This document shows positions 54,776 through 64,000 of a stretch of DNA of 64,000 bases, piece by piece. Positions within the stretch are counted from its first letter, which is position 1, and the number at the start of each line of letters is the position of its first letter. A model generated the notes under the pieces. It saw only the letters and a program-made list of their open reading frames with translations, made no database searches and was not told the DNA's origin. The DNA is taken from the NCBI GenBank assembly GCA_015501595.1, contig JADNRX010000004.1, positions 372,001 to 436,000 on the forward strand, written 5' to 3'. The DNA is from Hymenopellis radicata. Lineage: Eukaryota; Basidiomycota; Agaricomycetes; Agaricales; Physalacriaceae. The translations under genes were made by a program, and so were the position numbers.

Positions 54776-56719
54776 TCATGGTTTAACAAAAAGATCAGTG
54801 AACTTGTCGACGGGCATGTTCCAAATTTGGCAGAATCTCCGGTAACGATGTCAAGGATCCTGTACATTGTGTTAGCCATTCGTAATGCACCTGCTGGTAG
54901 AAGGACTCACTTCTTCTGGTGTTCGGCCTCAAAGTGGTGAGAAATATGCCTACATGAATTCATTTAGCCAGCACCCAGTGTTCAAGAAAGATCGTACCTC
55001 TTGAATTTGTTCAATAATAGAGGCGTGCCCTCTTCTCTCCTACGCTTGTGTCCAACTGGGTACTCAACCTCGACTTCCTCCAAAACGGTCCCGTCGTTCA
55101 ATTCGACAAGAGAGCGTTGCCGATCGAGCGCTTGGCCGGGTCATGATATTCAACGCTGAATCGCTTATCTTCAACACAGTAGATCTTTTCTCGGAGAGCA
55201 TCGATTCGAGGATCAGCAGCAGAGGCATCGGTGCTGGATATGTCGTTCAGATTGTCATGCGCAAGTGAAGAGGAAAGACTGACTAGCTGTCTGAAGTGAG
55301 TTCTCCAAAGATGAGAGGGTAGGCAACCATGTAATTGATGGCATGGCTACAGGTGGTGATCAGATGCAATAATGGTAGAGAAATCAGAACTCACTCTCTG
55401 TCTGCAAAGTTGTCCAAAGGTCCTTTCTTGTCAATAATCCTGACGGCAGCTTCCTGAGTCCGGATCCTAACACTCTTGATGTCTTCGGCGGTCTTGCCCA
55501 TCTCCTTGAGCTTGGCATGGACGATATACGCGCATTCAACTGCGGTTTGAGCGTGGAATTCGGCAGGATAAGAGATCTTGAAGAGGACGTTCTCCATGAT
55601 GTACGACGAGTACGGAATTGGAACTCGAAAGGTTTGCCCTAACGGTGGAATCTTATTGAGTGACAGATTAAAGACTGATCTGCGACGACTTGCCTTGAAA
55701 AGGACATCGTAGAAGCCCCACGTCTTCGCTGTGAGAACGGATGGCAGACCTTTTTCGCCCTTTTTGACGAGCAAAGCTAGATTGACGGCGCGTGAGCAAG
55801 CGTCACCTGCCGCCCAAGATTTGCGTGGTCCAGTGTTAGGCGCATGACGGTAGGTGCGGAGAGACTGTCCGTCGACCCATGCTTGTGAGATGGCGTCGAT
55901 GGTCTGATCGCGATTCAGACCAAGCATCTTGGAGACAACAGCCGTGGACGCGACTTTGACGAGTACGACGTGATCCAGGCCAGCTCGGTTGAAGGAGTTG
56001 AGGAGCGCAAGACCTCCCTGGATTTCGTGGGCCATGATCATTCCTCAAGGAGATCCTTCACCGTAAAAGATTGTCCTTGGCGCGTGAGATGGTCAGCAAC
56101 AGCGAGGATGGCCCCAAGGTTATCAGAAGGGTGACCCCTTGGGAGTGCGGTCAGTCAGTGTGGATGGAGGAAAAGATAATGCGAAACACACATTCGGCAG
56201 CGAGGAAACAGTCATTAAAATCGAGCCAGCGGATGATGGTTCCGATGTTGAAAGCTCCTCGGATGGGATCGAGCTGGTAGTTGGTGCCAGGGACCCTGGT
56301 TCCTGTAGAGCGGTGACGAGGGAGAAAGCGGCGGGGGCGGGACACGTACCATTGGGCACAATGGTACCCTCAACGACGGGCCCAAGAAGCTTTGTGCACT
56401 CCGGGAAACGCAGACCTTCGAGACCACAGCCGATGGTATCGATGAGACAGAGAGACGCGGTCTTCATGGCTAACCCCGTGGGGTCAACTTGAAAGTTGTG
56501 GACATAGTCTGCAATGTCCTGCAGGACCTTGTCGGGCTCCGGACGCAACGTAGACTCGCCGCTGTGGGAGGACATGGTGCGCAACTGGGTGGCAGAGCAA
56601 AGCAGAGGCGATTTATTAGGCAAGTGCCGGAGGGCCGGCGACGTCGACGACGAAAAACTCCTCGGTTTTGGTGCGGAAAAAGCGCGCAGCAGCGGGGCTC
56701 GGGCAGTGCGGCTGAGCAT
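54776..56719 (-). CDS. 2-methylcitrate dehydratase (PrpD family), mitochondrial; five frame breaks
   Basis: Methylcitrate-cycle enzyme for propionyl-CoA disposal. The N-terminus [20 protein letters not shown] is an Arg/Ser-rich mitochondrial presequence. PrpD motifs: [150 protein letters not shown] and [19 protein letters not shown]. The C-terminus is [11 protein letters not shown]. One intron (55639-55693) is GC-AG. Single bases appear missing at 56135-56138, 56041-56042, 55616-55617, 55108-55109 and 54819-54820. Correcting all gives a full-length protein with conserved ends. Either the consensus is poor here or this is a young pseudogene. Confidence 0.85.
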
Positions 56720-57050
56720 GACAAGTGCAGCGACAGGACAGCAACGACGAGCTCGCTTTTTATACCGTGGACCAACTCAAAGTATAAGCCGGGGTCAACC
56801 GGAGTCCCGGGTATAACCGGTTTAGCTCAGGTGACGGTCATTTCTCCTTCTGATCTGAAGACTGACACTGACAGTGAAGTTCGTCTAGCCAAAACATGGA
56901 CATTTCGGACAAGAATAGTGATCAAATCCTGCAGGTCTGCTGATGTGCCCCTGCCGCTTCTCCGACCGACCTCCAACTCATATAAGACGTCTATGCTCTT
57001 CTCAAGGCCCGTATCACGTCCAACATCAGCGGTCATCCCCCAAGCTCAGC
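56720..57050. promoter_or_regulatory. Divergent promoter PrpD / carboxylesterase
   Basis: A 331-bp spacer between divergent starts. It has GC-rich ACCGG repeats near 56798-56820 (AACCGG, ATAACCGG) and a CATATAAG box near 56979 that may be the esterase TATA element. No gene. Confidence 0.4.
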
Positions 57051-59189
57051 ATGCTTATCTTTGCTCTGACTCTATCTGCGGTGTTCGCGTATCTCGCTTC
57101 CAGCGTTGAAAGTCACGACGTCCCCAACACGACTATTGTCCTTGACTGTGGGTCGCGTCGTCACCAGTTCTGTCATCTGCTGACTCCTTCCTTAGACGGC
57201 TCATTCATTGGCACAGTGAACGAGACCAGTGGCATCGTCAACTATCGCGGTATTCGCTATGCAGACCCTCCAGTTGGCATCCTGCGATGGAGAGCGCCAG
57301 TATCTCCACCAACCGTCTACGCAGGCGTCGTAAACGCATCAGAAGTATATTTCCTCGCATATTTTACGCGTAAATGCTCACATATCTCTACAGTATAGTC
57401 CAACTTGCATCCCGACCAAACTATCGACTACCACCATCCCCGATACAATGTCAGAGGATTGTCTTTTTGGCAACGTGAGCATCGACTGACCGTCGTTAGG
57501 CCATAAACTGACGCGTTCACAGGTTTACGTACCTGTAGGTACCAACGCGACGAGTAACCTGCCGGTGCTGGTGTACTTTCACGGCGGAGGCTATCAAGCA
57601 GGGAGCGCGCGTTCGGCGCCTCCAGAGTGGATCATGGGCTCAGCAAAGGCGCCATTCATTTTCGTGACCTTCCAATATCGTTTAGGCCAATTCGGCTTTC
57701 TCGGTGAGTATCTTCCAATCGTATACAAGGTTCGACCGCGTACTGACTTGCGTCTCAGGCGGTTCGGCAGTGTCCAACGATGGCGTTGGTAACGCTGGCC
57801 TACTGGACCAGGTCAGAGTTCAAAGTTCTACTGATGATGACTCGATGACTGAATCAACTCCAAAGCGCGCTGCTCTTCGATGGGTTCAACGATACATATT
57901 GTACTTTGGCGGTGATAAGAGGTAGGACCTCCATCCCTCAAATATTTTCCTGTATACGAGCTAATCTGTACACTGCAGCCGAGTATCAATCTGGGGTCAA
58001 TCAGCGGGCGCAGGTTCAACGATGTTCCACGTACGCGGTTTTCTTTGACCTCGCTGAGAAATCTTGATGAAGCGCGCATACATCAGTTGATCGCAAATGG
58101 AGGAGACAACGAGGGTCTATTTGCTCAAGCTATGGGTGATAGTGCCGCTCTTGGATCCATGCCGTTATACGACGCACCAATATTGAATGACCTTTTCAAT
58201 CGCTTTGCCACACTCGTGTATGTTTTCCGCTCAATCTGTCGTGTCGGCGATTGCTCATCTCAGCAGTGGATGCGATGTTCTCTCGCCATACGTCGATGTA
58301 ATGCCTTGTCTGAGAGCCGCCAACTCGTCAACATTGGCTGCTGCGGGCAACTTGAGCCTGCAAAATTACCAATCGATTCTTTTCCCCTTCCAGCCCAGTA
58401 TCGATGGAATATTCATACAGGAAGCCCCCGTTCAAGCGTTCCGTAATGGCCGTTTCGCAAAGGTTCCAGTCTTCTTTGGGTAAGTAAACATACACTCTGT
58501 CCCAGAAATTTACTGATCCCAAGTACGCAGGTCCAACACGAACGAGGGAGCCAACTGGGCATCCGGACTCCCAGATCCCATCGCAAACACGCGTCGAGCC
58601 GGCTCTACGCAATACTCGGTTTACAACTTCCTTCGCGGACAGTATGCCAACTTGACGGCTCCTTCTTTCATGCAAGCAGTAGAGCAGTACCCATTGGCGC
58701 AGTACAACGACTCCTTTGATCTGCAGGGGCAGCAGATGTACGGAGAGATGCGGTTCATATGTACTGCCGGCCTCATCGCGGGGAGCGTGCAGGCAGCGGG
58801 CCTCGACGCGTACCAGTATCATTACGATAACCCCCACCTGGGATCGTTCCATCATTATGAGCTCCAGGCGATGTTCGCGACAGAGGCGACGGATTTCCCG
58901 CAGGATGCGAGCGATATGAGTCTCTTTGAGTCTATGCGACAATATTGGACTTCGTTTGCGTTGGAGGGCAAGCCTTCTGCGGACGATGCACCCGAGTGGA
59001 CGGTGAGTTGACGACTACCTTGGGCTGTGAAGTTTATCTTACATGCCTTGCTTGTAGACAGCGAAGAACGAATATGGAGGGCCTCGAATGCTTTTGAATC
59101 CGACCGACATCGGGATGGAGGATGTGGCAGAGGATTTATCTACGCGTTGTGATTTCTGGCACGACATCAACGGACAATTGAGTACATGA
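57051..59189 (+). CDS. Secreted type-B carboxylesterase/lipase
   Basis: Alpha/beta-hydrolase acting on carboxylic esters, probably extracellular. The signal peptide MLIFALTLSAVFAYLASS begins at 57051. Motifs: GIRYADPPVGILRWRAP, MSEDCLFGNVYVP, oxyanion FHGGGYQAGS, RLGQFGFLG, nucleophile elbow GQSAGAGS (Ser present), acid region FFGSNTNEGANW, and catalytic His region NPHLGSFHHYEL. Conserved cysteines and several N-glycosylation sequons support secretion. About eight introns; the first (57145-57193 approximately) has no stop. The protein ends DFWHDINGQLST at 59189. Frame intact. About 560 residues. Substrate cannot be told from sequence. Confidence 0.9.
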
Positions 59190-59348
59190 CGAAACTAACG
59201 ACACACTATGAACTTTGTATTGCCAAATTATACAGCTGTTCTGCTCCTTCAGATGAGCAAAAGTCGTTGTGAATACTAACAGCTACCATCTACTTCTTTA
59301 GAGGGGCGTGTTCATTGGTCATTGATACACATAACGTCTGGCTCCCAG
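59190..59348. other. Convergent spacer esterase / RSC7
   Basis: A 159-bp spacer with no gene; presumed shared terminator region. Confidence 0.4.
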
Positions 59349-61030
59349 TCATGTCAGATCTATAAGTTCAACAGAGTGCGGCGCACGCTCGGGCTCAACA
59401 TTAAACTCCATGACGGTGTCCACCCACGCCAGTCCCCAAGCAGCATTCCCAGCTTTACTGCCTCCAATTATCGAACGAGACTCATCGGGCACTTTCTCCA
59501 TCCGACTTCTCGTGGGCTGCGTGTCACTTCGATCTGGAAGAACGGTCAGTCAAAGGTCACTGCACAAGTCAGCGGAAAATCTCACATAACACCAAGCCAG
59601 TATGTGGCTCGTATGCACCCAGCGCATCTATCCGTCTCCGTTTCGCACCAGACTCCTCATTCTCCTCGACTTGCGTCTGTTGCTCCTCGGTCACCGAAGG
59701 CTGCCCAAGCACCGCTAGACCCCCGATGCCTTGAGCGCCGCGCGCCGCAACTTGGTCCACTCCGCCCCACTATCGGATACGCGCTGCGCCATCATCAACA
59801 TCCAGTTCTCCTCCGTCACCCCGTCGCGCGCAAGCAAACTTTTCCGGACCGCATTCAATGGCCCATCGCTGAACGGTCCATAACCCGTTCCGCCGAATAT
59901 CGTCGTGGGTCCCCCAGCGCGGTATACTCCCAGCCCACTTGCGCCAGCCTGCAGAGCGGCGCGGTCGCCTTTGGAGGTATCCGCCGCCGCCGCTCTGTCC
60001 GCATTGGGATCGGGGAGTTCGCCCACCAGTTCGCCGGGCTGGATTCCGCGTTCGGCGATCTCTGCTGTCACTTTGTCTTCGTAGTAGTCGTCGGTTACCC
60101 ATCGCCCATCTACATAGCAGAAATGAGGATAGTACAGAATCGGGAACACCAACGACGGTACCTATGACCATTTTGCTCCCGTGTAACTTGAAAGCACTGC
60201 GCGCTGTTATGAGAGTGACGCTCCTCGTCCGAAGATGCGAGCCCAGTTTGCCTTCATTGATGAGGTAGTCCTTCTCTGCGGCCGTCGCGTTCAGTTTGAA
60301 CGCGAGTGGATTCCGGCGGAAGTAGTAGAGTGAATCTCGGAAACCGGAAGTACGCGCCGCGTCGATGGCGAGCATGTATAGGCGTGAAGGGTGTCGATTC
60401 GGGAGCACGAACGTATTCGCTTTTAGTCGTCGACCTGCAAAGCACTTGGCTGAGAAACGCGCCATTGAACACGCGCACACACACACCTCCAAGTAGATTA
60501 CCCCACTGGTCAATCTTCTCGTCTCCCTTGGGATCGTCGGGCGTGACAAACTCGTCACCATCGATGATATACACCTCGCCTTGGATCTTTCGAAATGGTT
60601 TGCCGCCGCCGAGCGGTGCAGGTTTCTCTTTGACCTCGTCCGCTTCCTCGGTTTCGTCGCCGTCAGATTCATCTTCGGCTCTCTTCGGGAGCTTGATGGT
60701 GATGGAACTGCCGGCTCTGGGCGGCCTGCCTCTGCCGCGTCCACTACCGCGCGGCCGCCCCCGAGGACGCGGTGGACCAGACTCGACCGCGCTGGAGGAG
60801 GCGCCCCGACCGCGACCTCTCGGTCGACCTCGCGCGCGCTTTACAGGCTCTGCGGAAGGGGTTGGTGCATCCTCCGTGGTAAACTCCTCGTTGTCGTTGT
60901 CGGCCTCGGCATCGTTCTCCCCATCTACGTCAACGATTTCTCGATCACTGCCATTATTATCTGCTGGGAGTTCTTCATCAAAGTCTGAATCGGGACGGGG
61001 AGCGCGACGCGGTATAACGATTTTGGGCAT
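59349..61030 (-). CDS. RSC7: Chromatin-remodelling complex subunit RSC7/Swp82 (Npl6 family)
   Basis: Nuclear subunit of RSC/SWI-SNF-type remodellers. The N-terminus MPKIVIPRRAPRPDSD is followed by an acidic stretch and three AT-hook-like segments (RARGRPRGRGRG, RPRGRPRGSGRGRGRPPR). The core is highly conserved: GEVYIIDGDEFVTPDDPKG, DQWGNLLGG, RRLKANTFVLPNRHPSRLY, AARTSGFRDSLYYFRRNP and GSHLRTRSVTLITARSAF. The C-terminus IDALGAYEPHTGLV, RSDTQPTRSRMEKVP and GNAAWGLAWVDTVMEF matches the family and stops at 59349. The frame breaks at 59720-59724 (G5 should be G6); without correction the protein would stop at 59715, losing the C-terminal domain. Confidence 0.91.
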
Positions 61031-63042
61031 ATTTGAGCTAGAGGATGTGGCGGAGGTCGCGTTAAACCTCGGAGATGAAAGTCAATCTCTGTATCAGGCA
61101 CAGTTGACATCTGTTTACCTATCGTCTCTCTTGACATGACCTGCACATCCCCAGGGGGTCTGTTGCTTCAATGTTATCCTATACGCCGACTTTGAATTCA
61201 ACAGCGCAGTCCCATGGCTAATCGACTCAGACTGTACATATAGCGGTATCTTGAAGAAACATTTTCCCACTATTGGTTCTGCTCTCTGACGTCTTGAACT
61301 GGCAGTACTCTCGCCGGTATTGATAAGTACTCCAACGCATTTGTCAACAACGACCGCTATGAGGATCAAGCGCAGGACGAATGCCTCATCGGTTACACTG
61401 CACTGCAAGTTCAGTTTCTTCTTTTAGAGCAACCACCTTCGGTCAAGTCAAGTTCTTCCTTGCGATTGTATCTTCTGAGCTCAACAATAGGACCAGAACC
61501 ACACCTCTATCTTCATTAGCTATGTTGCCAACCCCCCATCCTCTTGTCTTTTATATTATCGACTCTGCTTCACCTCCACTTGTAACAACCTTGTCATCTT
61601 GGATCCACCGACTGTAGACCCCGATTCGACTTGACAGTGCAGTCCCGTAGCTCACCGGCTAAGAATCTGCATAAGAAGTTCTGCCATTTTTTTGCTGCGT
61701 TTGTGTTCTCACCTTGTCGCTTATATTAATAACTCTTGAACGTGCACATACGTCGATACTCCAGGGCGCGTCGCTACTGTTTTTTGCCTTGTCTCCGCGG
61801 CGACCACTCTAGCAGGACAAATACCTTGTCACGGTTGTCGTTCTAGCCCAATCGCCTCTGGACAAGTGAGATCTCTATTACGACTTGAACTTCAGCAATG
61901 ATACGGATTCCCTTCCCTATATTCTCTGAGCTCAATGATAGGACCAGAACGAAACCTCTCGAGACTCTCCTGCTCCCAATCATCTCATGTCTTCTTCTCC
62001 GGATCGCATCTGGATGCCCGACTTTGGACTCTGATTCGACTTGGTAGCGCAGTCCCTTAGCTGAACGCCCGAGACTGCATATATGAAGCAACACCCAAAC
62101 ATTATTTTTAGTCTTTCGAGTTGCTCAACGGCTGACTGACGACTTGTGTATAGCACGAGTACCTTGGCGCAAGAGAAATGCCTTATCGGTTGGTATACGC
62201 TGCTCTTGCCTATTGCTTGCCGATTTTCGATCTTTTTCCCTCATTTGCTTTTGGGACTCGAGTGGGATGAACTGTGGGATAAGTACACCTAGGTTGGCTT
62301 TTTTTTGCTTGGTCCCAGCGCGGATCAGAACGACACGTCTCTTGGAATCTATTTGCCCTCCATCCTTCTGTGTGTCTTTTTCTACTCTGCTTCGTTTCCG
62401 GATTAGTTCTTACCACTGATGCTCCGATTTAGACTAGACAGCGCAGACGCATAGCTCAGTGGCTAAGGTTCTGTATTGAAGACAGCGTGACGCAGATGTC
62501 GGTTTTTGTTCTCACCCTGCAGGTTCATATTCCGAGGTGGGTATATCGCTAAAGACACCTCACTGCTTTCTACGCTCAATGATAAGTAGGAGGTCTGTCC
62601 TCTATTATGCCGATTGACCTGGACATCCTGCCCTCAATCCTCTGGTGTCTTTTGCTTAGACACCGACTTTGGACTCTTTAACAGTGCAGTTCCATAGCTA
62701 ACCGGTTCAGACTCTGCGTACGACCATGATATTGCGCAAGAAACATCGTTTTGGTCGCTGACACTTTGTCTCGAAAAACTCCCAACTCACGCCATCTTCC
62801 GAGGCGCGTCACAGCGACCACTAGCATGATAATCTCAGAACAAATGCCTCATCGGTATGTGCTGCACTAGACGTCGACGTAGCCTGGAAGAGGTACCAGT
62901 TTTAGCTCAACTTTCGCCTCTGGACAAGTGAGGTCTGATATGTACGACTTGAACACCAACGATACGGACTATACGGACTCCCTTTGCGTGCCCTCACTCC
63001 TCTGGTGTCTTTTGCTTCTTAACTCTGCCTCATCGAGATGCC

Positions 63043-63340
63043 AACTTTGGACTGGGAGTTGATTTGATAGCGCAGTGCTATAGCTGATCGGCTAACGGCG
63101 ACTGCATTCGCAGCAGTGACTTGATGAGCATTCTTTTTTTTCTTCGCTCAACGGCCGACCAAGTACTTGTGTAGCGCTCGCACGAGTATTTAGCGCAGGA
63201 GAGATGCCTCATCGGTATACTTACACTGTTCTTTCCCAGACAGTATTCGATGTTTTCCCTCCTTTGCCTCTGGATATCCCTCTGCGTGCCCTCACGCCTC
63301 TGGTGTCTTTTGCTTTTTAACTCTGTCTCATCGGGGCCCC
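63043..63340 (+). repeat. Best-preserved array unit, 298 bp
   Basis: Begins AACTTTGGACTGGGAG and is followed directly by a close copy starting at 63341 (AACTTTGGACTCTGAA). The two share long stretches such as GATTTGATAGCGCAGTGC and CTTGTGTAGCGCTCGCA. This is the most recent duplication in the array. Confidence 0.85.
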
Positions 63341-63600
63341 AACTTTGGACTCTGAATTGATTTGATAGCGCAGTGCTATAGCTGACCGGCTGACGGCGAC
63401 TGCATTTGCTGACTTGAACGAGCATTGTTTTTGTCTTTGCTCAACGGCCAACCAGATACTTGTGTAGCGCTCGCAAGAGTATTTAGCGCAGGTGAAATGC
63501 CTCATCGGTATACACTGTTCTATACGAAGCAGTATCCAATGTTTTCCCTCCTTGGCCTCTGGATAAGCGAACATTCAAACTGGAGTCGAATATTTTGGCA
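63341..63600 (+). repeat. Second close copy of the 298-bp unit, truncated
   Basis: Matches 63043-63340 block for block until about 63570, then diverges after CCTCTGGATAAGCGAAC. The final CCTCTGGTGTCTTTTGC block is absent. Confidence 0.8.
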
Positions 63601-63639
63601 GCCTAGGATTTTGGGAGTTGAGGAGCAAATGTATTTAGC

Positions 63640-63830
63640 GACGGTGCCTACTTATGTCGCGCTGGAGTGAGAATCGAATGCAGGACGTATGCCTTAGCGG
63701 TGTCATCTTGCCTGACGGCAGTGTTGGTGTTGTATTTTGTAGGTCTGACGTATGATTTTTGACAGCGACGACTTGTGTCGCGCTGGAATGGGGATCGAAT
63801 GCAGGACATATGCCTGATCGGTGTAAAGTG
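63640..63830 (-). repeat. Two tRNA-like (SINE-like) elements on the minus strand
   Basis: Two copies, about 63650-63705 and 63768-63826, share GTGTCGCGCTGGA and ATCGAATGCAGGAC plus ATGCCT-A-TCGGTGT. On the minus strand this reads ACCGATCAGGCATATGTCC then TGCATTCGATCCCC. That order resembles the end of a tRNA D-arm followed by a Pol III B box (GGTTCGANTCC). They cannot fold as functional tRNAs, so a tRNA-derived SINE remnant is the likely reading. Confidence 0.5.
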
Positions 63831-64000
63831 CGTTGATCTTCAGTACGAACGGATTATTTTTTCCATCTTGGTGGTTCTGGACAGCTCTCATAACTGGTAT
63901 CAACAAGTATTGGATACTGAAGGGACAAGATACTTGGTGTCGGCAGTGCAAAAAAGCCGCGTTGAAAGCCTGTGTAGGCCGCCCGTGACGGGTAAGCTAC

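Larger units (their letters stand above)
61180..63600 (+). repeat. Degenerate tandem repeat array (about 7 units, 240-435 bp)
   Basis: Recurring blocks appear in the same order. Block 1 is GACTTTGGACTC or a variant. Block 2 is GCAGTCCCNTAGCTNANCGGC, seen near 61205, 61640, 62047, 62446, 62685, 63070 and 63368. Block 3 is ACTTGTGTAGCGCTCG plus ATGCCTCATCGGTAT, near 61381, 62177, 62846, 63203 and 63497. Block 4 is CCTCTGGTGTCTTTTGC, near 62637, 62995 and 63290, with weaker copies earlier. Spacing between block 2 copies is 435, 407, 399, 239, 385 and 298 bp. No ORF is conserved between units, so this is non-coding repeat DNA. Confidence 0.85.
61031..64000. other. Gene-free right end of window
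   Basis: Nearly 3 kb downstream of the RSC7 start contains no supported gene. Its content is the tandem array and tRNA-like elements listed separately; the first ~150 bp (61031-61180) must include the RSC7 promoter. The array continues to or near the right edge, so its full extent is unknown. Confidence 0.7.

Noticed and set aside
57051..59189. Possible cholinesterase-type or mycotoxin-degrading specificity for the esterase
   Set aside because: Only the general type-B catalytic motifs are visible; substrate cannot be read from sequence.
59322..60167. 281-codon plus-strand ORF over the RSC7 region
   Set aside because: Antisense to the conserved RSC7 core; composition (Arg/Pro/His) is what a reverse-strand shadow of GC-rich coding DNA gives.
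62440..62535. Possible tRNA gene (TAGCTCAGTGGC followed by GGTTCATATTCC)
   Set aside because: The two boxes are present but no acceptor stem, anticodon stem or T-stem pairing can be drawn, and the block is one degenerate unit of the tandem array.
61031..64000. Telomeric or subtelomeric end
   Set aside because: No TTAGGG-type repeats and no RecQ-like subtelomeric gene seen; the array alone does not show chromosome position.

Overview
The window is nuclear DNA from a filamentous basidiomycete, most likely an agaricomycete. The evidence is dense genes on both strands, many introns of about 45-60 nt with GT-AG ends and short pyrimidine tracts, and basidiomycete-type versions of PEX5, COG7, RSC7, ERT1 and allantoicase. 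No bacterial operons, CRISPR arrays, viral genes or canonical tRNA/rRNA genes were recognised.

Layout, left to right: RNA polymerase III largest subunit (3' end beyond the left edge), ATP sulfurylase, galactose-1-phosphate uridylyltransferase, DDX41-type RNA helicase, a single-pass membrane protein, ERO1 thiol oxidase, a vigilin/Scp160 KH protein, a Zn2Cys6 transcription factor, a small novel protein, SNAPC3, the ERT1/AcuK gluconeogenesis regulator, a fused allantoicase-ureidoglycolate lyase, COG7, a CDC25 phosphatase, dihydroorotase, a PRA1 protein, a CDC26-like protein, PEX5, a Crz1-like C2H2 factor, a Trs65-like TRAPP subunit, a membrane/coiled-coil protein, an F-box-like protein, RNase H2 subunit B, a secreted S10 carboxypeptidase, a Ser/Pro-rich unknown, 2-methylcitrate dehydratase, a secreted type-B carboxylesterase and RSC7. 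The last 3 kb (61.1-64.0 kb) is gene-free and holds a degenerate tandem repeat array with tRNA-like boxes.

The genes are mainly housekeeping: transcription, sulfur assimilation, secretion (ERO1, COG7, Trs65, PRA1), peroxisome import, cell cycle, nucleotide and purine catabolism, propionate catabolism. They do not form a biosynthetic cluster. Many pairs are divergent with short shared promoters (101-650 bp).

An important technical point is that at least 17 single-base frame breaks were found, all at homopolymer runs and spread over a dozen otherwise intact genes, including essential ones. This looks like uncorrected consensus error rather than gene decay, so conceptual translations need care. 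The most biologically interesting items are the allantoicase-ureidoglycolate lyase fusion beside ERT1, the right-end repeat array, the direct repeats flanking the dihydroorotase gene, and a small membrane-anchored protein encoded head-to-head with SNAPC3. I did not find a clearly new multi-gene system. All exon models were read by eye from splice signals and remembered family sequences, without alignment software.
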